This document shows positions 16,023 to 23,827 of a stretch of DNA of 64,000 nucleotides, piece by piece; position 1 is the first letter of the stretch, and every line of letters begins with the position of its first letter. The position numbers and the translations under genes were made by a program. The DNA is taken from positions 62,001 to 126,000 of the forward strand of contig JAGBXR010000036.1 in the NCBI GenBank assembly GCA_017629145.1. The letters are read 5' to 3'. A model generated the notes under the pieces. The model made no database searches. It worked only from the letters and a program-made list of their open reading frames with translations, and was not told where the DNA came from. The DNA comes from Alistipes sp. Lineage in GTDB: Bacteria > Bacteroidota > Bacteroidia > Bacteroidales > Rikenellaceae.

Positions 16023-17185
16023 TACTCCTCAATCTTTGTTTCGATAGTTATCTCGCCCTTGCCCTCGACCTCCTCCTCGGCGATGAGCTTGGTGTTCTCC
16101 ACGAAGTAGTACGAGCGCGTATATGCCGCCTCGTTCTCCTCGCCATCGGGCTCTGCCTTTGCGAACTTCACCATATCGGCGGTGCGCAGTACGGCTACAA
16201 GGTCGCTGCGACTCGCTACGGGCATATCGCAGTCGAGCAGTGCTGTGATAATCTCGTCAGTGGTCATCTCCAGTGCACCTATGCCCCAGCGCTCCGAGAT
16301 GTAGACCCTCAAGATCGATGCGAGCTCGGTGTAGTAGAGCTTAAATTTGCCGTTCTGCCATAGCTTGCGGTGGCTGAGTTCGACGAGAGCCTTGTTTGCC
16401 ACCACGTGTGGCGGAAGCTTCGGTGTTGGACGCACCATCTCTGCGCGACGCACTCTGTAGCGCTGCACAAGGGTGTAGACAAACCATATAACCAGAGCCA
16501 GAACTATGGCGATAAGCGCGCCATAGATGGCATAGTCGCGCACCTCGGCAAACTTGAACGGCAGATGCTTCTGCTCGTACATACCCTTGTCGTCGAGATG
16601 TGCCATAGCCTTCTCTCGGTCTACGCCAAAGCCCTGCTCCGAGGTAGGGTCGGCCTTGAGGAAGAGCATAGTGTCGAGCTCCGTGTAGCTCGCAACTCTC
16701 AAATAGAGCGTGTCGCGTGAGAATATGGTGTCTGGCTTCTCCTCGTTGCGCTCGAAGTGCAGAATCGCTGGGCGCAGAGGCAGCACTCCAGTCTCCATTA
16801 CGGCCAGCAGGTAGCGCTTGCGCAGATGTAGACGGCGGCCGTCAACCTCGACGGTGTCGATGGGATACTCCTCGATGCACTCGAAGATGTCCTCGTCATA
16901 ATCCTCGTATGTCGACCACTTGGCCTGCTTGCGCTTCAGCTCCTTGCGCTGTGCGGCGTTAAGCTCCTTGTCGAAGCGAGGTATGCCTATGCGTGCGGCT
17001 CTATCCTTCTCGATGTCGAGAATGAGCTCCACGCGGTCGCCCACCTCGACACTATCCTTCGAGAAACGACCGCTGATCGTAGGTCGCTCCACGTTGGCCG
17101 AGGCACTGAGGGGCGCGATGAGCATAGCCACAACCAATGCTGCGGCATAACCCAACATCTTGATATTTAGTCTTGTAGGTAGCAT
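16022..17185 (-). CDS. Membrane protein of the MoxR/DUF58/Bat cluster
   Basis: A 387-residue protein with an N-terminal signal (hydrophobic about 10-28, then NVERPTISGRFSKDSVEVGDRVEL), a predicted beta-rich periplasmic domain (about 30-215), one membrane helix (about 222-245: YGALIAIVLALVIWFVYTLV) and a cytosolic domain with LYYTELASILRVYISERWG. The single-pass layout and last segment resemble the DUF4381/BatD-like proteins found next to DUF58 genes. It overlaps both neighbours by 1 nt, so the operon is tightly coupled. It may replace BatD here, because no larger BatD gene is seen. The exact family name is uncertain. Confidence 0.75.
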   Translation of the reverse strand: MLPTRLNIKMLGYAAALVVAMLIAPLSASANVERPTISGRFSKDSVEVGDRVELILDIEKDRAARIGIPRFDKELNAAQRKELKRKQAKWSTYEDYDEDIFECIEEYPIDTVEVDGRRLHLRKRYLLAVMETGVLPLRPAILHFERNEEKPDTIFSRDTLYLRVASYTELDTMLFLKADPTSEQGFGVDREKAMAHLDDKGMYEQKHLPFKFAEVRDYAIYGALIAIVLALVIWFVYTLVQRYRVRRAEMVRPTPKLPPHVVANKALVELSHRKLWQNGKFKLYYTELASILRVYISERWGIGALEMTTDEIITALLDCDMPVASRSDLVAVLRTADMVKFAKAEPDGEENEAAYTRSYYFVENTKLIAEEEVEGKGEITIETKIEE

Positions 17186-18069
17186 TATCGTTGCTTAAAC
17201 ATCTTTAACAATTCAACCACGAAGTCGCCATCTGTGCGCACCTCGGCAACATCGACCCTATGCTGGCGGAGCATTGTGTTCATAGCCTCTCGGCAACTGT
17301 CGAACTCCTCCTGCCAGAACTCTCTGACGCGGCGTGACGAGGTGTCGAGCCAGCTACGCTCGCCCGTCTCGGCATCTCTTAACTCGACAACTCCTACATC
17401 GGGAAGCTCTCTGTCGCGCTGGTCGAAGACGCGGATAGCCATAATGTCGTGCTTCGACGAGGCAATCTTAAGCGCATCCTCCATACGTTGCAAGTCGTGC
17501 TCCGAGTCGACAAAGTCCGAGAGCAGGAATGTCGTCGCGCGCTTCTTGTTCACGCCCACCAGGTAGCGCAACGCCTCCGATATGTTGGTTGCTGTGCCCG
17601 TAGGCTCGTAGCCCACCAGCTCGCGGATGATCATCAGGATATGGCTGCGGCCCTTCTTCGGAGGTATGAACTTCTCGACTCTGTCCGAGAAGAGTATACA
17701 TCCCACCTTATCGTTGTTCTTCGCTGCCGAGAATGCCAGCGTTGCGGCAACCTCCGTGATCATATTCTTCTTCGTGAGCTCCTTCGAGCCGAACATTCGC
17801 GATGGCGAGACGTCGACAAGGAGCATCATCGTCAACTCGCGCTCCTCCTCGTAGACCTTGACGTGGGCCCTGTCCGAACGCGCTGTGACATTCCAGTCGA
17901 TATCGCGCACATCGTCGCCCACGCGGTACTCTCTCACCTCGGCGAACGACATACCGCGACCACGAAAGGCCGTGTGGTACTTGCCGGCGAAGATCTCGTC
18001 GGAGAGGCCGCGCGTCTTAATCTCGACGCGGCGTACACGTTTCAGGATATCGTTCTCGCTAAGCTGCAT
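17185..18069 (-). CDS. DUF58 domain protein
   Basis: A 294-residue soluble protein with the DUF58 signature YRVGDDVRDIDWNVTARSD (about 49-67) followed by a VWA-like fold with D-V-S-P-S. DUF58 proteins are encoded beside MoxR ATPases, and the pair is thought to act in metal insertion, folding or secretion quality control. It starts 4 nt after moxR and its stop overlaps the next start codon. The MIDAS has Pro in place of the usual Gly/Asn (DVSPS), which is frequent in this family. Confidence 0.9.
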   Translation of the reverse strand: MQLSENDILKRVRRVEIKTRGLSDEIFAGKYHTAFRGRGMSFAEVREYRVGDDVRDIDWNVTARSDRAHVKVYEEERELTMMLLVDVSPSRMFGSKELTKKNMITEVAATLAFSAAKNNDKVGCILFSDRVEKFIPPKKGRSHILMIIRELVGYEPTGTATNISEALRYLVGVNKKRATTFLLSDFVDSEHDLQRMEDALKIASSKHDIMAIRVFDQRDRELPDVGVVELRDAETGERSWLDTSSRRVREFWQEEFDSCREAMNTMLRQHRVDVAEVRTDGDFVVELLKMFKQR

Positions 18070-18073
18070 ACCA

Positions 18074-19072
18074 TTAAGGTACTATGACGTTGTTGAGAAT
18101 GTCGGTGATAATCTGCTCCGAGGTGATGTTGTTCGCCTCGGCCTCGTAGGTAAGACCGATGCGGTGGCGCAACACGTCGTGACATACGGCGCGCACATCC
18201 TCCGGAATGACGTAACCTCGGCGCTGAATGAAGGCGTAGGCACGTGCAGCCTTTGCCAGTGCGATACTTGCACGTGGCGAACCACCATAGGCGATGAGCG
18301 GCTGGAGATGCTGCAGACGGTACTCCGAAGGCTCACGCGTAGCGAAGATGATGTCGATGATATACTTCTCGATCTTCTCGTCCATATAGACGCGGTTGAC
18401 AACCTTGCGTGCACGTACGATATCCTCTGGGGTGATGACCCTCTTAACCTCGGGCATACCCTCGCCCGAGAGGTTCATACGGATGATGTCGAGCTCCTCC
18501 ATACGCTTCGGATACGAGATCTTGGCCTTGAGCATAAAACGGTCTACCTGTGCCTCGGGGAGTGGGTAGGTACCCTCCTGCTCCAATGGGTTCTGCGTAG
18601 CGAGTACGAGGAATGGCTGTGGCAGAGCATAGGTACTGTCGCCGATTGTCACCTGCTTCTCCTGCATAGCCTCCAAAAGTGCCGACTGCACCTTGGCTGG
18701 TGAGCGGTTGATCTCATCGGCGAGGATGAAGTTTGCGAAGATAGGGCCCTTCTTCACAGTAAACTCCTCGCTGCGCTGCGAGTAGATGAGCGTACCGATA
18801 AGGTCGGCAGGCAGAAGGTCGGGCGTAAACTGAATACGCGAAAACTTGGCATCTACGGCCTTCGAGAGTGTGGTGATAGCCAACGTCTTGGCCAAGCCTG
18901 GAACACCCTCCAGGAGGATGTGACCGTCCGACAGAAGACCGATGAGCAACGTGTCGACAAGGTGCTGCTGACCCACAATCACGCGAGCAATCTCCTTGCG
19001 CAATGTCTCGACAAAAATCGACTCCTGCTCAATATGAGCATTAAGTTCTTTAATGTTTACAACTTCGTTCAT
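18074..19072 (-). CDS. MoxR family AAA+ ATPase
   Basis: A 332-residue AAA+ ATPase with Walker A EGVPGLAKT (about 55-63), Walker B ILADEINR, sensor ATQNP and the C-terminal lid. This is the RavA/MoxR type that works with VWA proteins such as BatA and BatB. It is the first gene of the MoxR-DUF58-Bat run. I see no clear TAnnTTTG box on the minus strand in the 70-nt gap ahead of it, so it may be read from the MscS/outer-membrane-protein transcript upstream. All catalytic motifs look intact. Confidence 0.93.
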   Translation of the reverse strand: MNEVVNIKELNAHIEQESIFVETLRKEIARVIVGQQHLVDTLLIGLLSDGHILLEGVPGLAKTLAITTLSKAVDAKFSRIQFTPDLLPADLIGTLIYSQRSEEFTVKKGPIFANFILADEINRSPAKVQSALLEAMQEKQVTIGDSTYALPQPFLVLATQNPLEQEGTYPLPEAQVDRFMLKAKISYPKRMEELDIIRMNLSGEGMPEVKRVITPEDIVRARKVVNRVYMDEKIEKYIIDIIFATREPSEYRLQHLQPLIAYGGSPRASIALAKAARAYAFIQRRGYVIPEDVRAVCHDVLRHRIGLTYEAEANNITSEQIITDILNNVIVP

Positions 19073-19090
19073 TTCGTATATTTGTTTTAA

Positions 19091-19162
19091 TTCTCTATTT
19101 CAGTGTTATGCCGCTTCTCTATTTCAGTGTTATGCCGCTTCTCTATTTCAGTGTTAAGCCGC
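19091..19162 (-). repeat. Three 24-bp tandem copies spanning the mscS stop codon
   Basis: The 24-bp unit TTCTCTATTTCAGTGTTATG-CCGC occurs at 19091, 19115 and 19139. The last copy contains the final codons and TAG of mscS; the other two repeat that stop region downstream in the same frame, giving three successive in-frame TAG codons. Confidence 0.9.
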
Positions 19163-20405
19163 TATGGTGTGGCGTGTGCATCGCGCTGAGGTCGTGGCTC
19201 GAGGGTGCCTGATACATCCTCAATCCGAAGTATGGCGCGAGTGCCACAACATAGGAGATAATCTCCGCCTGTAGCTGCTCGTAAGGCACCCAGTTGACAT
19301 CGGCCGTGAAGCAGTATAGCTCGATAGGCAGACCCCACTCCGTAGGCTGAAGCTGACGCACCATAACCGTCATCGTGTGGTTGATGCGTGGGTGGTGGTC
19401 GATGTGGTGCATTAGTACTCGCATAAACAGGTCGAGGTTGGTGAGAGTGCGACCCTCCTCGGTTGTTGTCACGATATGTGCTACGCTGTCGCGTGTCATA
19501 GGGTCGTTACGCAGCTCCTCGATCTTTGCTTCGGAGAGGAACGTCACGCTGGTCATATCGACATTCAACGAGCGCTTTATGCGGCGGCCGCCTCGGTCGC
19601 GCATAGCCTGCCAGTTGTCAAATGGCTCGCTGATGAGCAGATAGGGCGGAAGCGTCTGCACGGTGTTGTCCCACGCGCGCACCTTGATAGTTGTGAGTGC
19701 CACCTCCTCGACAACGCCGTCGATGCCTCGGTGCGTCATCGTAATCCAGTCGCCCACCTTGAGCATATTGTTTGCCGAGAGCTGCACGCCGGCAACCAGA
19801 CCGAGAATACTGTCCTTGAAGACTACCATCAGCACCGCTGCCGAGGCACCGATACCGGTGAGTAGTATGGCTGGCGACTTGTCGATGAATACCGCGATGA
19901 TGAGTATGACGGTCACACAGGCCAACAGCACCTGACCCGTCTGCAACAGACCTTTAATCGGACGGTTGTGCCATCCTGGGCGTTGCTCAACATAGTCGAA
20001 CGTAGCGCGCAGCAGCGAGTTGACGAAGCGCACGCAGGCCAAAATCATATAGGTGTCGACAATCTTCATAAGCAACGAGAACAACCAGGGCAGATCGTTG
20101 TCGAACGATGCGAAGAGTAGCGGAAGCATTATCGTGAGCACCACAGGTGTGACAATGCCGCAGAGGCGCGTTATCACGCCATCGCAGAAAATGAAGTTGT
20201 CCCACTTGGCCCTGGTGCGGTGGATGACCCAGCGCACAGTGCGCACCACGCCCCAGCGCATAAAGGCGTTGCCAAGCAGTGTGAGGATGACGATAAGAAG
20301 CAATACTATCCAGCCGTCGAGCGTCAGGGCTGTACGCTCGGGTATTCCCCACTCGATGAGCAGGGTGTCGAGCCAATCTCTGAAGATATGTGCGTCTCTA
20401 TGCAT
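19143..20405 (-). CDS. Mechanosensitive channel (MscS family, YbdG/YnaI-like)
   Basis: A 420-residue inner-membrane protein with about four to five membrane segments in the first 180 residues, then the MscS pore-lining helix region (GIGASAAVLMVVFKDSILGLVAGVQL-type, shown here in parts) and the beta domain motif VGDWITM followed by GVVEEVALTTIKVRAWDNT. A C-terminal alpha/beta domain follows. The long form with extra N-terminal helices resembles YbdG. It would open under membrane tension to release solutes. The gene ends inside a 24-bp tandem repeat. moxR begins 70 nt downstream. Confidence 0.9.
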   Translation of the reverse strand: MHRDAHIFRDWLDTLLIEWGIPERTALTLDGWIVLLLIVILTLLGNAFMRWGVVRTVRWVIHRTRAKWDNFIFCDGVITRLCGIVTPVVLTIMLPLLFASFDNDLPWLFSLLMKIVDTYMILACVRFVNSLLRATFDYVEQRPGWHNRPIKGLLQTGQVLLACVTVILIIAVFIDKSPAILLTGIGASAAVLMVVFKDSILGLVAGVQLSANNMLKVGDWITMTHRGIDGVVEEVALTTIKVRAWDNTVQTLPPYLLISEPFDNWQAMRDRGGRRIKRSLNVDMTSVTFLSEAKIEELRNDPMTRDSVAHIVTTTEEGRTLTNLDLFMRVLMHHIDHHPRINHTMTVMVRQLQPTEWGLPIELYCFTADVNWVPYEQLQAEIISYVVALAPYFGLRMYQAPSSHDLSAMHTPHHSGLTLK

Positions 20406-20432
20406 AGCGCTGCTTGTTTTAGGTGTTCAACT

Positions 20433-21059
20433 TTAGAACGTGAAGCCGAAGCCGATGAATACCGACTGGTTGAGCTTGAGGCGTGTCACGTCGCTCGACT
20501 TACACGCGAAGTTGCCCTCGATGACGGGGCGTGGCGAGAGCATCACTACCTGGTAGCCGAGCGTAATGTCGTACTTATGCTTGCTGTCGGGAGACTGGAG
20601 ACGATAGCCCACACCTCCTGCTGCTGTAGCACCAAAGCGCAGGCCCTTGTCGAAGAGTACGTTTGTTCCGAGGTTGAGGAAGTTGAAGAGGTTGTTCTTG
20701 CGCTTGCCATAGTGGTACTGCGCAGTAACGTAGATGGGCACAAAGGTGTAGTTGTACTGAATCTGCGCACCTGCCTCGACACCGAGTCGCCAGTGGTTAT
20801 CGAAGAAATAGCCGGCGTTGAGCATCACATTACCACCCATCTTTGCCTGGCTCTTGTAGGCATCTACACCCTTCTCGCCCTTGATGCGCATATAGTCCAT
20901 ATCGTAGAAGATCAGACTCACACGTGCCGAAGCACCATACTCCCATCCCGAGTAGTGGCGTGTCTTGCGCGCAATCTCCTCCTCGCTCTCGCGGCGTTTA
21001 GCCTCGGCCTGTGGCACGATGAAAAGCAGGGCCAAAAGTAAAAGTAACAGTTTTTTCAT
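20433..21059 (-). CDS. Outer-membrane beta-barrel protein, unknown role
   Basis: A 208-residue protein with a clear signal peptide (MKKLLLLLLALLFIVPQAEA) and alternating beta-strand sequence with many aromatic residues, ending in FGFTF, a typical outer-membrane C-terminus. It probably forms a small 8- to 10-stranded barrel. No specific family was recognised beyond the general OMP-b-brl type. It precedes mscS by 27 nt, so it may be the first gene of that transcript. No -7 box was seen on the minus strand upstream. Confidence 0.75.
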   Translation of the reverse strand: MKKLLLLLLALLFIVPQAEAKRRESEEEIARKTRHYSGWEYGASARVSLIFYDMDYMRIKGEKGVDAYKSQAKMGGNVMLNAGYFFDNHWRLGVEAGAQIQYNYTFVPIYVTAQYHYGKRKNNLFNFLNLGTNVLFDKGLRFGATAAGGVGYRLQSPDSKHKYDITLGYQVVMLSPRPVIEGNFACKSSDVTRLKLNQSVFIGFGFTF

Positions 21060-21079
21060 ATTGTCTCTAAAATCTGTTT

Positions 21080-21101
21080 ACCTCGCAAACGTCGGCGAGG
21101 T
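21080..21101 (-). terminator. Possible hairpin downstream of galE
   Basis: ACCTCGC / GCGAGGT forms a 7-bp stem with an 8-nt loop in the galE-OMP gap. It lacks a T run, so termination is uncertain. Confidence 0.35.
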
Positions 21102-21166
21102 ATTAATTATTGTTCGCTCAATATCTATTCTCTGCGCACTTGGTGCACAGCCCTTTCTCTCGTTGT

Positions 21167-22192
21167 CTAAATACCTCGCACGTGGCGCTCCCACGCCCAG
21201 GCACTTCGCAGTGTATCCTCCAGCTCGCGCTCGGCACGCCAGCCAAGCTCCTCGTTGGCGAGTGTTGTGTCGGCCCATACGGCCGTAACATCGCCTGCAC
21301 GGCGTGGTGCTATGCGGTAGTTGAGTTTGATGCCGTTGCTGCGCTCGAAGCCGTTGACAAGCTCGAAGACCGATACCGGACGGCCTGTGCCGATGTTGAA
21401 TATCTCGAAACGCTCTTTGTTACGCTCGCCGACCATACGCTCAATGGCTACGACGTGTGCACGTGCCAAATCGACAATGTCAATAAAGTCGCGCAGACAC
21501 GATCCATCGGGTGTGGGGTAGTCGTCGCCAAAGATGCTCAGACACTCTCTTATGCCGGCTGCCGTCTGCGTGATGTAGGGCACAAGGTTGTTGGGCACAC
21601 CGCGTGGTAGCTCACCTATGAGAGCTGTGGGGTGCGCACCTATGGGATTGAAGTAGCGCAATGCAATGCCCGCGAGCGCTGCGTTTGCAGCCACCGTATC
21701 GCGGAGGATATCCTCGGCCATCTGCTTGGTATTGCCATAGGGCGAGGTTGCAGGTTTGCGCGGTGTGAGCTCCGTTACGGGAAGCTCCTCGGCATCGCCA
21801 TATACCGTTGCCGACGATGAGAAAACTATGTTCCTGTGGCCATACTCCGCCATAAGCTCGAGTACGTTGACCAGCGAGAGCATATTGTTGTGGTAGTATT
21901 TCAGAGGCTCGACCACCGACTCGCCCACAGCCTTGAATGCTGCAAAGTGAATCACCGACGCGAAGTCGTATGCCTCGAATATGCGGCGCATAGCCTCGCG
22001 GTCGCAACAGTCGGCCTCGATAAATGTGGGGCGTACGCCAGTGATGGCGTGTATGCCCTCGAGCGACGAGGCATCGCTATTCGAGAAGTTGTCGACGATG
22101 ACAACCTCGTATCCTGCGTTGATAAGCTCCACGACGGTGTGCGAGCCAATGTAGCCAGCACCACCTGTGACGAGTACCATTTTCTTGTTCAT
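21167..22192 (-). CDS. galE: UDP-glucose 4-epimerase
   Basis: A 341-residue short-chain dehydrogenase that interconverts UDP-glucose and UDP-galactose (or the N-acetyl forms) with bound NAD. The Rossmann motif GGAGYIGSH is at 10-18; the catalytic triad is Ser125-127 (SSSATVYG), Tyr152 and Lys156 (YGNTK). The C-terminal substrate-binding part (NIGTGRPVSVFELVNGFE) is present. It feeds galactose metabolism and surface polysaccharide synthesis. It is a single gene with its own promoter (22213-22243). Confidence 0.95.
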   Translation of the reverse strand: MNKKMVLVTGGAGYIGSHTVVELINAGYEVVIVDNFSNSDASSLEGIHAITGVRPTFIEADCCDREAMRRIFEAYDFASVIHFAAFKAVGESVVEPLKYYHNNMLSLVNVLELMAEYGHRNIVFSSSATVYGDAEELPVTELTPRKPATSPYGNTKQMAEDILRDTVAANAALAGIALRYFNPIGAHPTALIGELPRGVPNNLVPYITQTAAGIRECLSIFGDDYPTPDGSCLRDFIDIVDLARAHVVAIERMVGERNKERFEIFNIGTGRPVSVFELVNGFERSNGIKLNYRIAPRRAGDVTAVWADTTLANEELGWRAERELEDTLRSAWAWERHVRGI

Positions 22193-22212
22193 TTCTTCGA
22201 AAAATTAGTTAG

Positions 22213-22243
22213 CAAAGGTACGAACATTCCGCGACTTCTACAA
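22213..22243 (-). promoter_or_regulatory. Promoter of galE
   Basis: The minus-strand -7 box TACCTTTG (22220-22213) has a TTG at 22243-22241, 20 nt upstream, matching the Bacteroidetes spacing. The leader is about 14 nt. Confidence 0.7.
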
Positions 22244-22253
22244 CACGTCGAGT

Positions 22254-22275
22254 AAAAAAGTTAGCCTTTAGGCTA
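22254..22275 (-). terminator. Intrinsic terminator of the SUI1/YciH gene
   Basis: On the minus strand TAGCC-TAAA-GGCTA is followed by ACTTTTTT, just before the galE promoter. Confidence 0.65.
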
Positions 22276-22294
22276 TACTCGCCTATGCATAGTG

Positions 22295-22636
22295 CTAACC
22301 GCCGGCCTTTTTGCAGCGATATCCGCTCTTTGTGAGCAGCTCTACTACGCGGTCGCGGTGGTCGCCCTGGATGATAATCTCGCCATCCTTGGCCGTGCCG
22401 CCCACGCCGCAACTCTTTTTCAGCTCCTTGCCAAGTGTTGCGAGGTCGTCGTCAGTGCCTACAAAGCCGCGCACTACCGTAGCTACGCGACCACCCTTGA
22501 GGCGGTCGAGCCATACGCGGAGGTTCTGCTTTTCGGGCGCAAGTGTCTCGGTTTCAGTCTCCGAGGCACTCTCGTATTGAAAGTCGGGGTTTGTCGAGAA
22601 GACCACGCCCAGACGCTCTTTCCAGTCGTTTGCCAT
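22295..22636 (-). CDS. SUI1/YciH family translation initiation factor-like protein
   Basis: A 113-residue protein whose C-terminal two thirds are the SUI1/eIF1 fold: LRVWLDRLKGGRVATVVRGF, then the LGKELKKSCGVGGTAKDGEIIIQGDHRD signature (shown in part by its key GVGGT and IQGDHR motifs). Bacterial YciH homologues can discriminate against aberrant initiation complexes; the exact role in Bacteroidetes is not known. An in-frame upstream start at 22732 would add 32 residues, but these cross the promoter at 22679-22686, so the ATG at 22636 is chosen. Confidence 0.9.
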   Translation of the reverse strand: MANDWKERLGVVFSTNPDFQYESASETETETLAPEKQNLRVWLDRLKGGRVATVVRGFVGTDDDLATLGKELKKSCGVGGTAKDGEIIIQGDHRDRVVELLTKSGYRCKKAGG

Positions 22637-22670
22637 AACTTTTATGTCGTTTTCTTCTAAATTTGTGCTA

Positions 22671-23786
22671 ATGATAGACAAAAGTACGAAAAAAATCCGT
22701 AACTTTACACTTGTGAAAACGAAGAAACGCAAATACCGCCCCTACCGAGACCCTGCGGCCTACAACCCCAAGAGTCTCCCCGACATCCTCCCTCCCGAGG
22801 ATGACCGCCACCTGGTGCGTGTATATGTCGAGGGCTACGAGGATGTGGCCTTCTGGCGTGCTATCTTCGACCACTTTCGCAATCCCTATCTGCGCTTCGA
22901 AATATCGGTGCCCAACCGCGACGATTTGCCTAAAGGCAAAAAGGTGCTTATGTCGATGATCGGCCACCACTCGCCCGATGAGGTGCTGCTGTGCGTAGAT
23001 TCCGATTTCGATTACCTCTTCGATGGCGAGACCGAGCAGTCCAGGGCGATACTCACAGCCGAGAATATGTTCCACACCTACACCTACGCTACGGAGAACT
23101 ATCTGTGCTACGCTCCGTCGTTGAGGAACGTATGTGTTAAGGCCACCAAGAACGATACGCGCATCTTCGATTTCGAGCGCTTCTTCGCCGCCTATTCGCG
23201 CACCATATACCCTCTGTTCTTGTGGTACGTCTACTCTGCGCGCCACTCTACCGAGCACCACTTCACGCTTGCTGAGTTCCGTGCCACGGTGCGCCTGAGC
23301 TATGTCGATATCCGCAACAATGGCGAGAATACACTTGCTTGGCTTGAGCGTAATGTGCAGCGCCGCCTCGAAGCACTGGAGCAGGAAAATAGCTCCGATG
23401 TTGAGGCTGTTGCAGCCCTTGGCGAACAACTCATACACCGTGGTGTCGAGCGTGACAACTGCTACCTCTTTATGCACGGTCATACGCTCTTCGACAATGT
23501 CACGATGCCCACACTTATGGCCGTATGCGACAAGCTGCGCCAGCTCTCGCTTGCCAAGATCAATGGCTCGAATGTCGAGGGCGTAGCGCTCCAGAACGAG
23601 CTTAACAACTATACCAATACCCTCCGCTCGATACGCGATGTGTTGCTCGACAATGAGAACTACGAGGGCTGCCCACTCTATAAGCGCTTGCGCGATGATA
23701 TCCAGCAATACCTCGATGTTATGATCACACGCATCAAGGCCTCTCGGGAGAAGCCAGTGATGCTCCGCTGCAACTTCGAACCGTAA
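22671..23786 (+). CDS. DUF4435 (TOPRIM-like) domain protein
   Basis: About 371 residues. The N-terminal half has the DUF4435 pattern: YVEGYEDVAFWRAIF, where the Glu is the expected TOPRIM catalytic Glu, then LLCVDSDFDYLF, with the D-x-D acidic pair, and a following ENMFHTYTYATENYL segment. DUF4435 is a TOPRIM nuclease-like family that includes AriB of the PARIS anti-phage system. Here there is no adjacent AAA/ABC ATPase, so a defence role is only a possibility. ATG at 22671 is used; 22644 is in frame upstream, and a TAACTTTA box at 22700 with GTG at 22713 leaves a shorter start possible. The gene ends just before the repeat array. Confidence 0.72.
   Translation: MIDKSTKKIRNFTLVKTKKRKYRPYRDPAAYNPKSLPDILPPEDDRHLVRVYVEGYEDVAFWRAIFDHFRNPYLRFEISVPNRDDLPKGKKVLMSMIGHHSPDEVLLCVDSDFDYLFDGETEQSRAILTAENMFHTYTYATENYLCYAPSLRNVCVKATKNDTRIFDFERFFAAYSRTIYPLFLWYVYSARHSTEHHFTLAEFRATVRLSYVDIRNNGENTLAWLERNVQRRLEALEQENSSDVEAVAALGEQLIHRGVERDNCYLFMHGHTLFDNVTMPTLMAVCDKLRQLSLAKINGSNVEGVALQNELNNYTNTLRSIRDVLLDNENYEGCPLYKRLRDDIQQYLDVMITRIKASREKPVMLRCNFEP
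22679..22686 (-). promoter_or_regulatory. Promoter of the SUI1/YciH gene
   Basis: The minus-strand -7 box TACTTTTG (22686-22679) puts the start near 22672, giving a leader of about 36 nt. It overlaps the 5' end of the divergent DUF4435 gene. Confidence 0.55.
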
Positions 23787-23827
23787 TATTTTTGACCCGG
23801 ACTAATTCCCATATCACCAGGTTGCGT

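Noticed and set aside
19077..19084. TATATTTG promoter box on the plus strand
   Set aside because: It points into the 3' end of mscS with no gene on that strand; likely chance in AT-rich sequence.
22668..23708. 346-codon minus-strand ORF
   Set aside because: Antisense to the DUF4435 gene, which has recognisable motifs on the plus strand.
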